Of a stretch of 64,000 nt of DNA, positions 15,501-26,954 are shown piece after piece. The stretch is from Zeus faber (Eukaryota > Chordata > Actinopteri > Zeiformes > Zeidae). How positions within the stretch are numbered: the first letter of the stretch is position 1; the number at the start of each line of letters is the position of its first letter. Location of the stretch: contig OY482859.1 in assembly GCA_960531495.1 (NCBI GenBank), positions 15,976,774 to 16,040,773 of the forward strand, written 5' to 3'. The position numbers were made by a program, and so were the translations under genes. The notes below the pieces were generated by a model. It was not told where the DNA came from, did no database searches, and saw nothing but the letters and a program-made list of their open reading frames with translations.

Positions 15501-18500
15501 ACATGGCCTGAGACAGGAAAGTACAGTAGGTATGTTTAAATGATCCTACTTTGAATGCAAACCATAGTGGACAAATTGCTGTAACTGTCTAAGGGGATAT
15601 CTATTAAGAAAAACTGCTGGAGATTAATCTGATTTCCTAAAACATGATGCAATGTTTTAGAAGTTCAAGCAGGTTGAAACAGTCAAAATCAATCGAGCCA
15701 TTGAAGCAATTAATTTGATGTCGGAATGTTAATTTAAAGGAATTTGCTCAATAAATAGTTGTTAACCTTAAACAATTTGCCAATTTATTGATAACATAAA
15801 AGCTAATGACGTCACCAGGGGATGGGGCCATGGTGCGTGGGGACATACGTAAAGTCGCGTATCTCTGAGATTTTGTGACTTGACGCGAGGAGCGTTTCTC
15901 CTCATTTAATTTCCTTTAATTTCAAAATGGAGAAGTTTGAGGCAAGGCTCCCCGAGCTGGTTCGCGCATGCATCATTTTTTTCCTCGATTGCCCCCAGTC
16001 GTTCTGGTGAGTACCAGTACTTCCTGGCTGAGTATTTTTTTCTCAAAAACGCCATGCACCCAACAAAGACGCCTGTTAATACAATAACAACACCACCACA
16101 GATTGTTCAGTTCATATCGATAATAAAATCTTTATCGATTAAATGCTTATGAGCAATTAATGGATAGTTGATTCATTGTTAAAATTCCTAATTGTATGTA
16201 AAACCAATTAAACAAAATGCTCGCATAACTATGACAGAACAACTGGAATGGCAGCTCATCCTGTTATGCCAACCTTTACTGGGGTAGATCTGAAAGCGAT
16301 GCACAGTGTGGCTAATCCTGCAGGGACATTAGATGCAGTATATTAATTCAGAATTATAGTCCATCTGATCATGGCATAACCAGTAATTCACCATGGTGCC
16401 ACATTGCTGCCCAGGCTTAACTCCCTCTGTGCAGATCAAAAAGATGTTGAAAATGCATTGATGATACATACTCAGCAAATACTTGGGATTCCAGCAACCT
16501 GTTGCTAGCAATATTGTAGGCTTTTTTATGGTCTAATATTGTTGTGTGATTTCTAGGACTGACCTTAGTAATGTTTGCCATGAAGAGTATTATCGTGTGT
16601 GTTATGAGTTGGATTATTATAGCTGGATACTTCTGACAGTGAGTTGTGTTTACCTGACGTTTCTAGAAGTCCCACTACTCTCTGTAAGACACATCGCTTG
16701 TTTGAGCCCATGAAGAACACAAGGCCTTACTCTGGGCAAAATTGGAACTCATCTGATAAATATCAAGGTAAAAGTGGATTTTCCACTTTTTGAAAAGTAT
16801 GGGATATCTGATATTTAGGACCTATGCTCAATTGACATCAGATGTATGGTATAGATAACCAAAATACAATCTGCTGGGAAAAACATGCTGCAATGTAGGC
16901 CTAGATCTGCAAAACCCTGAGGTGTTACGTCACATCCACTCAATCATCACTTGGTTTCTGCCTCAAGACATTAATATATTGCTGCTTCAATGACTGCAAA
17001 AGAGCACACCGGATGGCCGGGTTGGATGCGAGGAGGCAGGAATCAATCAGAACGACAGCCATTAAGTTCGACCATTTGATTTCATCATACTTAATAAACC
17101 CTTCACACACTCTTGCAGGTTGTGCACAGTAGAGGGCAGGAGAGCAAGTTCTGTTTGTGCTGGCGCAAATCCCAGATCTCTTTGTCACCTCTCAGGATGT
17201 CCCATAGAAGGAGATTAGCACACTGTTTAGCATGCAGGACCCTGCTCTGCACGAGTCTGTGTGTGCAGTGTGCGAAACGTCTTTCCATTCATCTAAATGA
17301 AATGAGGGGCCACAGGAGCTCATGCAGCGACTTCCCCCTCTTACACAAAAGGCTTAGGGATGACATCATCAATATGCCCCAATCCATTTCACTAGGGTTA
17401 AGTCTCAAATCATAGAAGAGCATAATTAAATTCCCGGATATAGAAAAAAAACGATTAATGTATTACATTATAAAACGACGACACACCTGCAATTAAAGGA
17501 TTGCTCTCTGAGTTCAATGACTGAAGTACACATACTGTGATAACAGCCCATTAACAGTTATATGTCTGCCAGGCAGAATTACATTTTGTGTACTCCAATA
17601 ATAAAAGTTTGATTGAGGTCAAGCCTAGATCCGTCCACCGCACAGTCGTATTAGCTCTGCCCTCGCTGAGAAGACCTTTTTTCCCTGAGGACATCCTTCA
17701 AACACTTTAATAATCAATATGAGGTGACCGTCCATCTGCTGCCCTATATTGCTGTGGTGTTCCTGGTGAGTTCTGAAGCTGAGGCAGGCAAAATCCTTTC
17801 ATCTTGTCTCCTTTTTGAGAGGATGAAAGCTTTTCCTTTAGGCCGTAATAGTGTGAACAGTGCTGGGATTTCCCAGTGAGGGGCTAACAATTATGGATTG
17901 CCTGTTGGTCAAGAAAAAAATACTTCTCTGCCTATCATTAGATCTATTTCCACACACCCCCCACACCAAGGTGACACCGGCTGAATGTTTGGTTTCCAGG
18001 TGTCACACCTTGCCATCAAGGGATTGCACAGAGGAATGTGGGCTAATCCCTGATTAAGACACACAGCCATCAAACTGCACACTGCTGCCTTAATCCCTGT
18101 CGCTTTCATTACCTGGAGTTGTGAGCTCCAGTGCACACAGAGAGCTTGCTGACACCCTTAACAAGATGGTGAAGAGGACTGAAGACCAGCCCCAACTGAG
18201 CTCTAAGAGTCATTAAGTCAAGAACACAGATGAAAGATTAAAAAAAAACGCTGAATCTCTAAAGATGAAGAAAGAATGCCATAATCACAGACAGGGCAAA
18301 TGTTGCATTTTCAGTATGTTGTACTGACAGAATCAATTATGCAATGATTTTCCCAAGCAAACAAAGTATTTGTTTGTAAAGTACTTTCCCAGCTAGTAAA
18401 GTATTTGTACTAATATGTATTTCAGTTGAGAGGATTTCTCAGGGACAGTGTTCTTTATCCGGCGGACAGACAGTATTTGGGGGTGTTTTCCCCCCTCATG

Positions 18501-21230
18501 GAGCATGACGTTACGCCACATGCCTTGCATTCCCGCGTAGCGGCCATATCAAGGAATCCGACATGCCTCCCGCCCTCCGTCATATGACTGGGTCACACAT
18601 CCACACATCCATCCACGCATCCATCCACGCATGCATGGATGCATGCATCCATCCATTCAAGCGTCGAGTCATTCTCTCACAGATGTGCAAATTGCAGAAG
18701 CAATAAGTGGTACAGGTCACTGGGTAAATCACCTAATCATCGGCACCCCCAACCCCCGGCTGTTTCACATGGCGGGAGGAGGGAAGGAATCTCGGGGGCT
18801 CTCCGCCCGAGCCATTCAGGCTGAGTGAAAAGAGTCTGTCTCTTGGCTGAAGCAGGGCGCTCCCTAGGACAATACTCATATTCTGTCTGAGACTGTTAGG
18901 GACACGGGGACGGATCATCGGGGGATGCCAAAATTCCCTCCAAATGTGTGTGTGAACCAAGCTTTTTCTCCACCCAAGTGTAAATACAAGAGGCATTCAT
19001 AGCCGTGTTGCCTCTCTCGATCCTTCAGGGCGTCATAATGCTTGCCTGATGAACAACATTCATGAGGTGGAATATATATTCTACATATACAATACATTCA
19101 TACAATAGTTCTTATAATCTCTTGCGGAAAGAAATCAGATCTAAACATCTGATCAGAAACCATAAATAACATAAGAAAGAACATAAAATCAGAAATTAAT
19201 ATGTCCATCAGAAGACCTTTTTAATGAGTGTGGTGGCTGTGGTGTTCCAACAGAATGTGATTGTGACCTCAAAATAAGCATGTCAGTGAGGACGGACGGC
19301 TCAGACTCACACGTCGCCAGTGTTGTGCAGCAGCAAACACAAACACCCCCCATTCCTGCGGTTGTGTAATCATTACGGAGCCCCACTTCCAAAACAGATG
19401 TGGAGAGCCTCATGGCTGCAACCTCACATCTGTCTCCTTGTGTCCGGAGAAATCCGGAGAGACACAACCGCAAGAATACACATTGGGGAGGGATAGCTGG
19501 AGGTGGTGGATTTGTTCCGGTCATTTTAAAAAGCCTATAATGGGCAGATTATTCCCAATAAGTGTTCTCTGTCCAACACAACGCACATGAAAACTCAAAA
19601 AAGCACCGGAAAGGGTTTTAAAACTGCTTCACTTCCTGAATTTCATTCAGGATTTCACATAGGTCTAAAAAACAGCTCCTTGGTGGTTATGTGTGCTCAA
19701 ACGGCCAAAAAAAAGGTTAATCTAAGGAAAGGACTAAGGAGATGATGGTGAAGTTCAGGAAATGGGGGGGGGGGGGGGGGGGGTTCATGCAATTGGTCCA
19801 TGCAATTGGACTCGGCAGCAAAAACCTCCCCGAAGCACCTATACTTCCTGAGAAGACTTAAGAAGTTTGGCATGTCTGCACAAAGTCTCACTAACTTTTA
19901 CAGGTGCACCATTGAGAGCCTTCTCTCTTAGCTGCATTTACTGCCTGGTATGGCAGCTGCGCCGCTGCTGATCGCAAGGCTCTCCAGAGGGTGGTGAAGA
20001 GAGCGGCGCGCATCATCGGCTGCCATCTCCCCTCCGTGCAAGCCATCTACCACACACGATGCCCAAGGAAAGTGCGGAAAGTCATTTAAGAATACAGCCA
20101 CCCAGGCTATGGACAGTTCACGTTGCTGCTGTGTGGTAGACGTTACCGCAGCATTCGGGCACGGACTACCAGACTCAAACAGTTTTTACCCCCAGGCCAT
20201 CAGGCTTCTCAACCAGCAACATTCATCTCTGGTGACCAGTATGCCCTGGTCACTTCCTATGTCCATTCAATGTACATCACCATAATTGAATGTGCACATT
20301 CATTGGCCCTCTGACACTTATATTTACAATATCATTATACTCTACCCTATTGTCCATATTCCCATTCCATTCCATCTCTGAAACTGCTGCTAGTGTTGTA
20401 CTGTTATGTATATTTTTGAGCGTGAGAAGCAACTATTAATAATTCCATACTATACTTTCATTTTTTTATATTTTATATCCTATTTTATATCCTATGACCA
20501 CTGGTGTTGCTTACCGTGTCGCAAGAATTTAAATGCTCGGAATGCCCCTGGTTTACTATGCATTTGACAAATAAAACACTTTGACCAATCATTGTGAAAA
20601 TTATAAAAGCAGCGATAGGCACACCACATGCGAGACTTTGAGTGTTAATGCCAAGCCGATTTCCTGCATGATTTCACACGTGGGAAGTAGAGTGTCATTC
20701 AAATATCAAACGTGAAAAGAGCTGATGATTTTCCCTTTTTTTTTTTTTTGTCTCCGAGCCTGCTCTCCTGCTGTAGTCTTCCACCTCCAGGCTTTCTTAC
20801 ATAACACCCGCGCCGCTTTTAGATACAAAAGAGCCATTTGAATGTCCTCTCAAAGCGCTGTTACGGACCAAAGTGGGTAGAAGAACGTTTTCTTCTAAGC
20901 TGGTCTTAATCGGTGTCTGCCGTAGACTTTATTATAACTGTTCTTCAACACTGGACTGGATCTTCACTATTGACATAGACGTTAAGTAGCACTCAAAAGA
21001 AAGGCTTCGTACGAAACACTAGAATGAAACATGTCCTCGGTGGGCGTCTGTCCTTTTGTAGCCAGTGAGATAGCCCTCGCCAAGCGCTGCATATGAGGAG
21101 CATTATTTTTCAGCCCGCATTCACAGCCCCGGCCAGAGGAACAGATTTATCTGCCGCGTATGGGAGCCCATGGAAATACAGAATGAGACATTTTCACTAA
21201 GGGTTCCCAAAGCTATTGTGGATGAGTGTG

Positions 21231-21286
<56 letters not shown>

Positions 21287-22281
21287 GTAAAAGGACCTAA
21301 GTTAAGCAGGGTAAGAAGGAAGGGAGGCTGAGACACCCCTCTCAGCCTGAAAGGCTCTTGGCTCTCCCCAGACAGGACGGGGTGAAGGGAGAGCCAGGTC
21401 TGGGAAGAGATGTGGGTGTAGAGGAATTCCTGTGTTATTTATCTAACCTCTGGTGCACGGCGGTCGCCGAGTGTGTGTGAGGCTGTGCTGGGAGCTGCTC
21501 ACTTCGCCTCCGATCCAATATTTAGTGACACTGAGCAGACCCCTTTGTGAGGACTTGTACTTTCGTCGGCTCAATTCTCTGAGCAGTTCATTAAAAAGGG
21601 AAGTCACTTCATGGTTTGGGGCTTTCCTGCCATAAAGCACGAGGGTAAAGGGAGCCCCTGAAATGACCTCTTCTACTGGATTAGGATTCGATTCGGTGGT
21701 CGCTGTTTAAGCGGTTTAAGAGTCCTTGTGATATACCTCAGAGATACAATTACTCTGAATGAGTTTTCCTCAACCGTTATCATATCAGGGCCGTGAATTT
21801 GATCCACATTTGGCTACGGATGGGCCCCAACGGATAAGATTTGACCCCCGATCTGAGACGATCCTCGTTGTTCGATATGATTTCGTCCCGGGGATTCCAT
21901 ACGTGTCCCTACTGTCACGAGGGAGATAACCGTGGAAATGCGATCCAAACGGTCATCGTTGTCCATTCCCTAAGGTCTGGAAAAACGGTATGAAAAAAAA
22001 ACCAAACAAAAACGGTGAATTTTTAACTATTAATCATTATGACCGGGGGGCTGGAACGTCTTGGCGGACCCCGCGTTGAGAATGACGACCACTGCTGTCC
22101 TGTAAGCCATGACAGACTTGAATACGGTGCTGCGAATTTACATTTGGAACCGCATTATCCAGCACAGTGAATAAATACATCGCCGGTGCACAACACACAG
22201 GTTTTACATGAGAGCAACGGGAAACCGTTCTTACCTAAACCGGGGTGAATCTTTAATGCAGTCTTCAAAATCCACCGTCAT
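468..22281 (-). CDS. acap3: ACAP3-type ArfGAP, first three coding exons (partial gene)
   Basis: ACAP proteins are GTPase-activating proteins for Arf6 that bend and sense endosomal and plasma membranes through an N-terminal BAR domain, followed by PH, ArfGAP and ankyrin repeats. Only the start is here. Exons in transcript order: 22235-22281 (ATG at 22281, starts MTVDFEDC), 3241-3298, and 468-587 (starts LVKLCSGMIEAGKAY, ends KKDEMIS). All have GT/AG borders and lengths of 47, 58 and 120 nt keep one frame, giving 75 residues of the BAR domain. The stretch LFVSGIRDLSQQC fits ACAP3 better than ACAP2 (recalled family sequence). Intron 1 is 18.9 kb. The remaining exons lie off the left edge; nothing in 1-467 looks like the next exon. 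Minus orientation next to ints11(-) and cptp(+) matches the human 1p36.33 order, supporting acap3. Confidence 0.93.
588..3240 (-). other. acap3 intron 2, no gene seen
   Basis: About 2.65 kb of AT-rich noncoding sequence with only short shadow ORFs. Around 2285-2460 it has the look of a diverged interspersed element (a GGGCGATTGGA-type start, several ATTCAAAGC/ATTCATAAGC repeats, ending in an ATT run), but I could not define its ends. Nothing else is recognisable. Confidence 0.5.
3241..3298 (-). other. acap3: acap3 coding exon 2
   Basis: A 58-nt exon read on the minus strand as ANIDEVETEVVEIEAKLDK, after completing a split arginine codon from exon 1. The donor is GTAAGA and the acceptor ends TTTGCAG. 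It matches the DEVETDVVEIEAKLDK region recalled from human ACAP3. Confidence 0.92.
5634..5684 (+). repeat. Short dispersed repeat, copy 1 (CTCCTCACTTAACGACC family)
   Basis: About 50 bp containing TACTCCTCACTTAACGACCT, TGTTTAATGACC and TTCGGACTTA. A second copy in the same orientation lies at 63137-63186, 57.5 kb away, and is identical through the first 23 bases. I cannot name the transposon family. Confidence 0.75.
10106..10122 (+). repeat. Poly-G tract
   Basis: An uninterrupted run of 17 G inside acap3 intron 1, preceded by GGGGGTT. Similar G or C runs occur at 19764-19783, 24204-24215, 25561-25577, 28173-28187, 45641-45651, 47110-47124, 51597-51613, 51799-51819 and 52311-52337. This is a high density of homopolymer G/C for 64 kb. 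Confidence 0.85.
19473..19662 (+). repeat. Duplicated segment, copy 1 (acap3 intron 1)
   Basis: About 190 bp that reappears, diverged, in the same orientation at 23309-23490 on the other side of acap3 exon 1. Shared blocks in order: AGAATACACATTGGGG, GGGCAGATTATTCCCAAT (GGGCAGGTTATTCCCAAT in copy 2), a TTTTAAAACTGCTT-like block, CCTGAATTTC and AGGATTTCA. Either an unnamed interspersed repeat or a local duplication. Confidence 0.7.
19790..20590 (+). mobile_element. 5'-truncated, decayed LINE tail (L2/Rex-like reverse transcriptase C-terminus)
   Basis: Conceptual fragments in shifting frames spell the familiar C-terminal end of fish LINE polymerases: LYFLRRLKKFGMS, then FYRCTIESLLS before a stop, then CGRRYRSIRARTTRL, then after a frameshift FYPQAIRLLN near 20190. 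The final bases are AATAAAACACTTTGACC, typical of a LINE 3' end. Stops and frameshifts make it non-functional. It lies in the antisense direction to acap3 transcription and directly follows a 20-base poly-G run. Confidence 0.82.
21235..21284 (+). repeat. (CA)n microsatellite
   Basis: About 25 uninterrupted CA units in acap3 intron 1, roughly 950 bp from exon 1. Confidence 0.97.
21756..22100 (+). mobile_element. Non-autonomous hAT-like MITE, copy A
   Basis: About 340 bp starting with TTCCTCAACC and ending with GGACCCCGCGTTGAGAA. Internal blocks GATAAGATTTGACCC, CCCCGATCTGAGACGAT and TAATCATTATGACC recur in copies at 24316-24660 (same strand) and 40385-40660 (opposite strand). The TCTCAACC...GTTGAGAA inverted ends and GGACCCC blocks are typical of hAT-superfamily derivatives. 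It sits about 135 bp from acap3 exon 1. Confidence 0.7.
22235..22281 (-). other. acap3: acap3 coding exon 1
   Basis: ATG at 22281 in a good context (AAAATGACG). It encodes MTVDFEDCIKDSPRF plus two bases of an arginine codon, then donor GTAAGAACG. The strong match to the ACAP3 N-terminus fixes the start. Confidence 0.93.
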
Positions 22282-22720
22282 TTTGGGGCGAGATTTACAA
22301 ATAAAACAAAAGCTAAATTGCAAGGCTTAAAACGGGGATTTCATTTCCCTCGGCGGCGCCTCCGGGTATCCAGACCGTGTAGCGCCGGGGCCAAGAGCGA
22401 CGAGCCGCGCCGTGCTGCTTCTCCGAGCCGCCGCGGTCACTGTCTGCAGCCGCCGCCGAGCGCGGAACCGCGGCGCAAGACCGACGGGGGCGTTCCGCGA
22501 GCGCTTCGAAGCTCGGTGATTTTTTTTTTTTTTTGACGCCGTAAGCCGCAGCGCCCCGGGACCCACGCTCGCAGAAAAATGCGGTTGGGCAGGTGGGTTT
22601 TGGGTCAGAGTGAGTGCGTGTTGTCAGCCCGTTGTGCCGCCGCGTTGCTGCGATGTCGGGTGTGGTTTCTCGGCGATGTGGGGCCGGAACGGGGATTCGC
22701 CCCGAAAATTCCGACTTGGG
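22282..22720 (-). promoter_or_regulatory. acap3 5' UTR and GC/CpG-rich promoter
   Basis: Directly upstream of the acap3 ATG the base composition changes from AT-rich to strongly CpG-rich (about 22340-22500 and 22565-22720, e.g. GGCGGCGCCTCCGG and GAGCCGCCGCGG). It is broken by T runs at about 22520 and 22740. This is the expected CpG-island promoter of a broadly expressed gene. No TATA box was seen; the transcription start was not determined. Confidence 0.7.
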
Positions 22721-23008
22721 ATTCCGACTCCGTTTCGTTGTTTTTTTTGTTTTTTTTTTTTTCCACGGGGATTTGGGATTTTCCGAGTTGTGATTGAGAT
22801 CGAATGCAGCACGAGTTGCCGAGTGACGTCACCCGCCATGCCGTTAAGCTCGCAGCTTCAAAACGGCTTCATGTCCGATGACGATCAATCAACTTTGAAA
22901 AAAAAAAAACATTGATGACCTGGTTTTCTATAATGTATTTATTTCCTTTCATGTATTTATTTATGTCCCTTTTCTAAACTCAAACCCTTACCTATTTTTA
23001 CATTTTCC

Positions 23009-23010
<2 letters not shown>

Positions 23011-23061
<51 letters not shown>
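23011..23061 (+). repeat. (ATT)n microsatellite
   Basis: About 17 ATT units upstream of the acap3 promoter. On the minus strand it translates to a spurious poly-asparagine run. Confidence 0.95.
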
Positions 23062-23062
<1 letters not shown>

Positions 23063-23308
23063 TTTATTCAGCTTATATTCGAACCTTGCAATATGCTTAT
23101 CACAATCTGTGTGTACAAAAAACACAACATGAATCGTCCATACAGTTGACGATGCAACATCACTCAAAAAGGTTAAGAAAATGACAATGATACTCTCGAG
23201 GGTTTTGTTGGATGAGGGGCCCTCGGCCACCTCGGGGTCGGGACCCCACGTGGAGTCACTCGTTATGCGCACAGGGTCCCATCTCTGGTGTATTCATATT
23301 TGAATTAC

Positions 23309-23490
23309 AGAATACACATTGGGGGTGGATAACTGCAAGAGACGGATGGCCATTGTTGTTGTTTTGGCCTTTAACGGGCAGGTTATTCCCAATCACACTC
23401 TGAAAAAAAATAAAATCAATAAAAAGTAGGAATGCAGGCCAATTTTAGAACTGCTTTTCACCCTGAATTTCCCCGCAGGATTTCAGCATA
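23309..23490 (+). repeat. Duplicated segment, copy 2 (upstream of acap3)
   Basis: Diverged partner of 19473-19662, collinear through five recognisable blocks, lying 3.8 kb away on the other side of acap3 exon 1. Confidence 0.7.
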
Positions 23491-24315
23491 TAAAACAACA
23501 ATCCATACATCTCTGACATGGACAAAAACAGTGTTTTGTGGTGGAGAAAGATTTGATGTTATGTACATTTTCAGGCCTACTCCACAACGTATTTGAATTA
23601 TCTACTTCAGGAAAAAAATGGGGCTGTGTTTAAAATCGAATTGATGCTATATCTTGAATATGGCATTGTCTGAATTATGTCATGTATATAGAGATTCTTT
23701 GCAAAGTTTTGAAATCGCAAAAAAATAGTCTGGGACCAAGCCATTGTCAGCATATAGTTTATTTTTATTCAATTCATACAATTTTGCACAATTCTAAGTT
23801 TTATCAGAAAAAAAAGGAATTAAGCAGATAACCTCTCATCCTGTCAATTATCATGAACACTGGTATCGAATCTCTCTCTCTTTTTCCGACTGTAATTTTT
23901 TGTGATCTACATTACTATTGGACCTTTTTATTACTTTATCGTGTAAATAAATGGGACCAATCCTGAGACTTACGCTGATATTGAGGTGATCGCTCATTTG
24001 AACGCAGCTGAACAAGTTTTAATGCTTCAACCGTTAAGTTCTAATTCCCTGATTTGAAAACATGCTTAAACATACATGGAAACCACAGAAAAATCAAACC
24101 AATGTGATGTTTAAAATAGCGGTTATTCATCCCCCCCCTCGATCCATTTCCGCTTGAATGCCTAAAATAGTCTTATTAATTCACAGGAAGCGAAGGAGCA
24201 AGGGGGGGGGGGGGGAGACAGAGAGCGAGAGCTCTCGCTTCGGGATTTCACTGCAGCACCATTGTTCCGTCTCATCCTTCGTTTTGGAAGCGACCCTCGG
24301 TGGAAATGATCTCAC

Positions 24316-24660
24316 TTTCAACCACTGATTCTCAACCCTGTTTACATATCGAGGACCCTCAATTTGATATATATAAGGCCACGGACCCCATTTGATAAGA
24401 TCTAGATCTAGGTCTCTCTGGCACCCCGATCTGAGAAGATTTTTATTGTGGGGTTTTTTTGTCCAAAACGTCCACTAAAACTAGTCCACTTACTAAAATT
24501 AGAACGATAACAGTGAAACTAGGATCAAAACAGTCATTATTGTACATTCCCCGCTGGTGCGAACATCGTGCAAATGAAATAATAAGGTTTAGCGATAAAT
24601 AATTTTGCTTCGGGACCCCCTGGAGGGTCTCCGGACCCCACGTTGAGAAACCCGGCACCG
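24316..24660 (+). mobile_element. Non-autonomous hAT-like MITE, copy B
   Basis: Best-preserved copy of the family. It begins CACTGATTCTCAACC and ends CCCCACGTTGAGAAACCCGG, with internal GGACCCCATTTGATAAGAT, CCCCGATCTGAGAAGATTTT and GGGACCCCCTGGAGGGTCTC. No transposase ORF is present, so it is a MITE. Relatives are copies A and C. Confidence 0.75.
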
Positions 24661-24742
24661 GACGTCTCATCCATCCTCTGCTCTGTTGAATAAACAGGGG
24701 CTAACATTAGACATGCTCAAAACAACACCAATTTCTCGATCC

Positions 24743-24747
<5 letters not shown>

Positions 24748-24771
<24 letters not shown>
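24748..24771 (+). repeat. (TA)n microsatellite
   Basis: About 12 TA units followed by a small dyad around TATATACTGTATACAG. Confidence 0.9.
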
Positions 24772-24778
<7 letters not shown>

Positions 24779-25061
24779 TGTATATACTGTATACAGTATC
24801 CTCTCTTGTTCATTTTTGGTTCCTTTTTCCTCGTCTGAGATCAAGGCAGAGCCGCTTCCGTGTGAAACTGTTGAGCCAGCGGTTTCACTCTGATTTGAAG
24901 AAAAAAAAGATCCACCCTCGATGAAGAAACCTGCGGGGGAGCGAAGTTTGGGAAGCGGCAAGGGAAGGAAATCATCTCCTGCTTCTACCCTTCCCTTCCA
25001 CCCCGCGAAGGCTGTTTTGTCTGAGGAATTGTGATACTTGATTGGGGGAAATTTAACACGC

Positions 25062-25372
25062 CTAAGCCTCTTTTTATTGTCATCTCAGCATACATCGAGA
25101 ATGAAATTTGTCCCATCCCATACACCCCCCTGGGAGCAGTGGGGCAGCCGTGGTGCAGCACCCGGGGACCAACTCCGGCTCGTTCACCGGTGCCTCGGTC
25201 AGGGGGATCGACAGGAGTATGCACCCCGAACATACATGTCTTTGATGGTGGGAGGAAACCCGTGGAAAACTCCTCACAGAAAGGACCTGGGATGGCCAGG
25301 TTTCAAACCCAGGACCTCCTTGCTGTGTGGCAACAGCGGCAACCACTGAGCCACCGTGCCGCCCAGTCAATA
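25062..25372 (-). mobile_element. SINE-like element
   Basis: Read on the minus strand it begins GGGCGGCACGGTGGCTCAG, continues with a GTGGTTGCCGCTGTTGCC block and GGTCCTGGGTTTGAAACC (resembling a tRNA-type B box), and ends ACAATAAAAAGAGG. This head is a very common dispersed motif in fish genomes. The single-copy view cannot settle the family. Confidence 0.65.
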
Positions 25373-26954
25373 TTCTTCTCACGGACCCTCACGTGACCGC
25401 GTCCCCCTTTGCCTTGTTCCGTGGCATCTTCACGCTCTGAGCTCGGGGGTTTGGGGAGCCGAAGCGGCAGCCGTACAGGTTTTGGGTGAACGTCCCTATA
25501 GTCTCACGGCAGACATAAGCACCGACTGCGGCGTGGAACCACGTGGTGGTGGTGGTGGTGGGGGGGGGGGGGGTGGGGGGTGTGTGTGTGGATGTTCTAG
25601 GAGGTTGACCTACTTTTTCTCCCCGCTCTTCCTCCTCCTCCTCCTCCTCCTCTTCTCCCCTGTTTGGTGGGGTCCGCAGCCTGTAGCGTTACCTCCATCG
25701 ACTGCAGGTGAGAGCCCTCACCAGCCGCTACCGCAAAGGCCGTGGAACATTTTGCGCAATCTCCAAAATCTCCCGTTGTTGATTCGTTGGCTCACTCCCC
25801 ACATTTCACCCCCATTTTTGGGGTTGTTTATCTCACCATCTCACGCACGTGATCGCGCTGCTAGGAAGGACGGCGCTGATGCGGGAGCGGGAGTGTTCCG
25901 TCTTTCCTCGAGACCGCGTGGAAATTCCCACCAAAACAACGTCCTGGAAATGAATATTCTCCTCCCTGCGGGTACGATGCCCCGTGGATGCTCTTCCTTG
26001 TGACCCCGGCAATGGCGGGGGTCACGTTCAACTGCACCTGACCTTTGACTGGCCTCGGTGTTTGAGATGCACGGGAGCAGAAGCGATTTGCAGCCGCGCC
26101 AACATCAGCCATGACTTATTCAGCAGCCCGTGCCGATTATCTCGCCCCGGGAAAACGACTCCGCCAGACGTCTTGGCCCCACCCACCCGGGGCAATCGGC
26201 ATCGGTTCCACTACAGTACATCATATACGAGTGTTGCAAGATAAAATGGTGGTGTGTGGGGGGTGGTCTGTCGTCAGGTTGTGTATTTGGAAGTAGAAGT
26301 CTTACATTGGGTTTGATCATGAAGCCAAAGTACCATGCGACCAGGAAGAACCATTCGCAGGGCTATCGCCCTTTGAAGGGGAAGATGAAGAAGTAAACAG
26401 GGCTCCCTCTCCGAAGCAGTGAATCACTGTAGTCCTCACTTCGACGTCGCTGTCTGTTAATGGTGTTGTAGGACGAGCCCGATCGCTTCCAGGGTGATCA
26501 AAATCTGTCAAATATCAAGACCCATTTTTGGGTTTGAAGACCACACTCGACCCTGAGCTAGAACAAGAGGGAAAAGAAAATGGATAGATGGATTTTTGTT
26601 GCTATACTAATTTCCCATTTCCCTGGGAATTCTGCCCAAGCAAAGACCCAGGGCACCCCGAATTCTGAAATTAAAGCGTGCACGATTCCTGAAAATCGTA
26701 GAAACCACTGAGGAAAGCATCGTTCCAAACCACCAAGTTGGGGGTTGATTTTAAAGTGCCAGCAGGATACAAAGCTGATCACTGCGTAAAAAGTCAATTT
26801 GATGAAAAATGAAAATCCAAATAATGTCAATAAAGAAATTACTCAGTCAACACTAAAAACATTACGATTCATTTATTGTATGTAAATAAATTAGTCATCG
26901 TCGCTACTTTGGCACTCCTAGTAAATAGAGGCGACCCTGAGCCTCATATAACAG

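Larger units (their letters stand above)
3299..22234 (-). other. acap3 intron 1 (18.9 kb), repeats and unassigned noncoding DNA
   Basis: This very long first intron separates a 47-nt first coding exon from the rest of acap3. It contains no multi-exon gene that I can support on either strand. Recognisable contents are listed separately: a short dispersed repeat at 5634, homopolymers at 10106, 14131 and 19764, a LINE tail at 19790-20590, a duplicated segment at 19473, a CA microsatellite at 21235 and a hAT-like MITE at 21756. The remainder (roughly 3.3-5.6, 5.7-10.1, 10.2-14.1 and 14.2-19.4 kb) reads as mostly unique noncoding DNA. It may hold conserved enhancers, but that cannot be judged from one genome. 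Confidence 0.6.

Noticed and set aside
15333-15539. 68-codon plus-strand ORF with CxxC-like residues
   Set aside because: Short, isolated, no homologue recognised and no splice partners; consistent with chance.
25356-26003. 215-codon plus-strand ORF with poly-glycine and poly-leucine
   Set aside because: Its length comes from GGT/poly-G and CTC repeats; there is no domain, no conserved block and no gene context.
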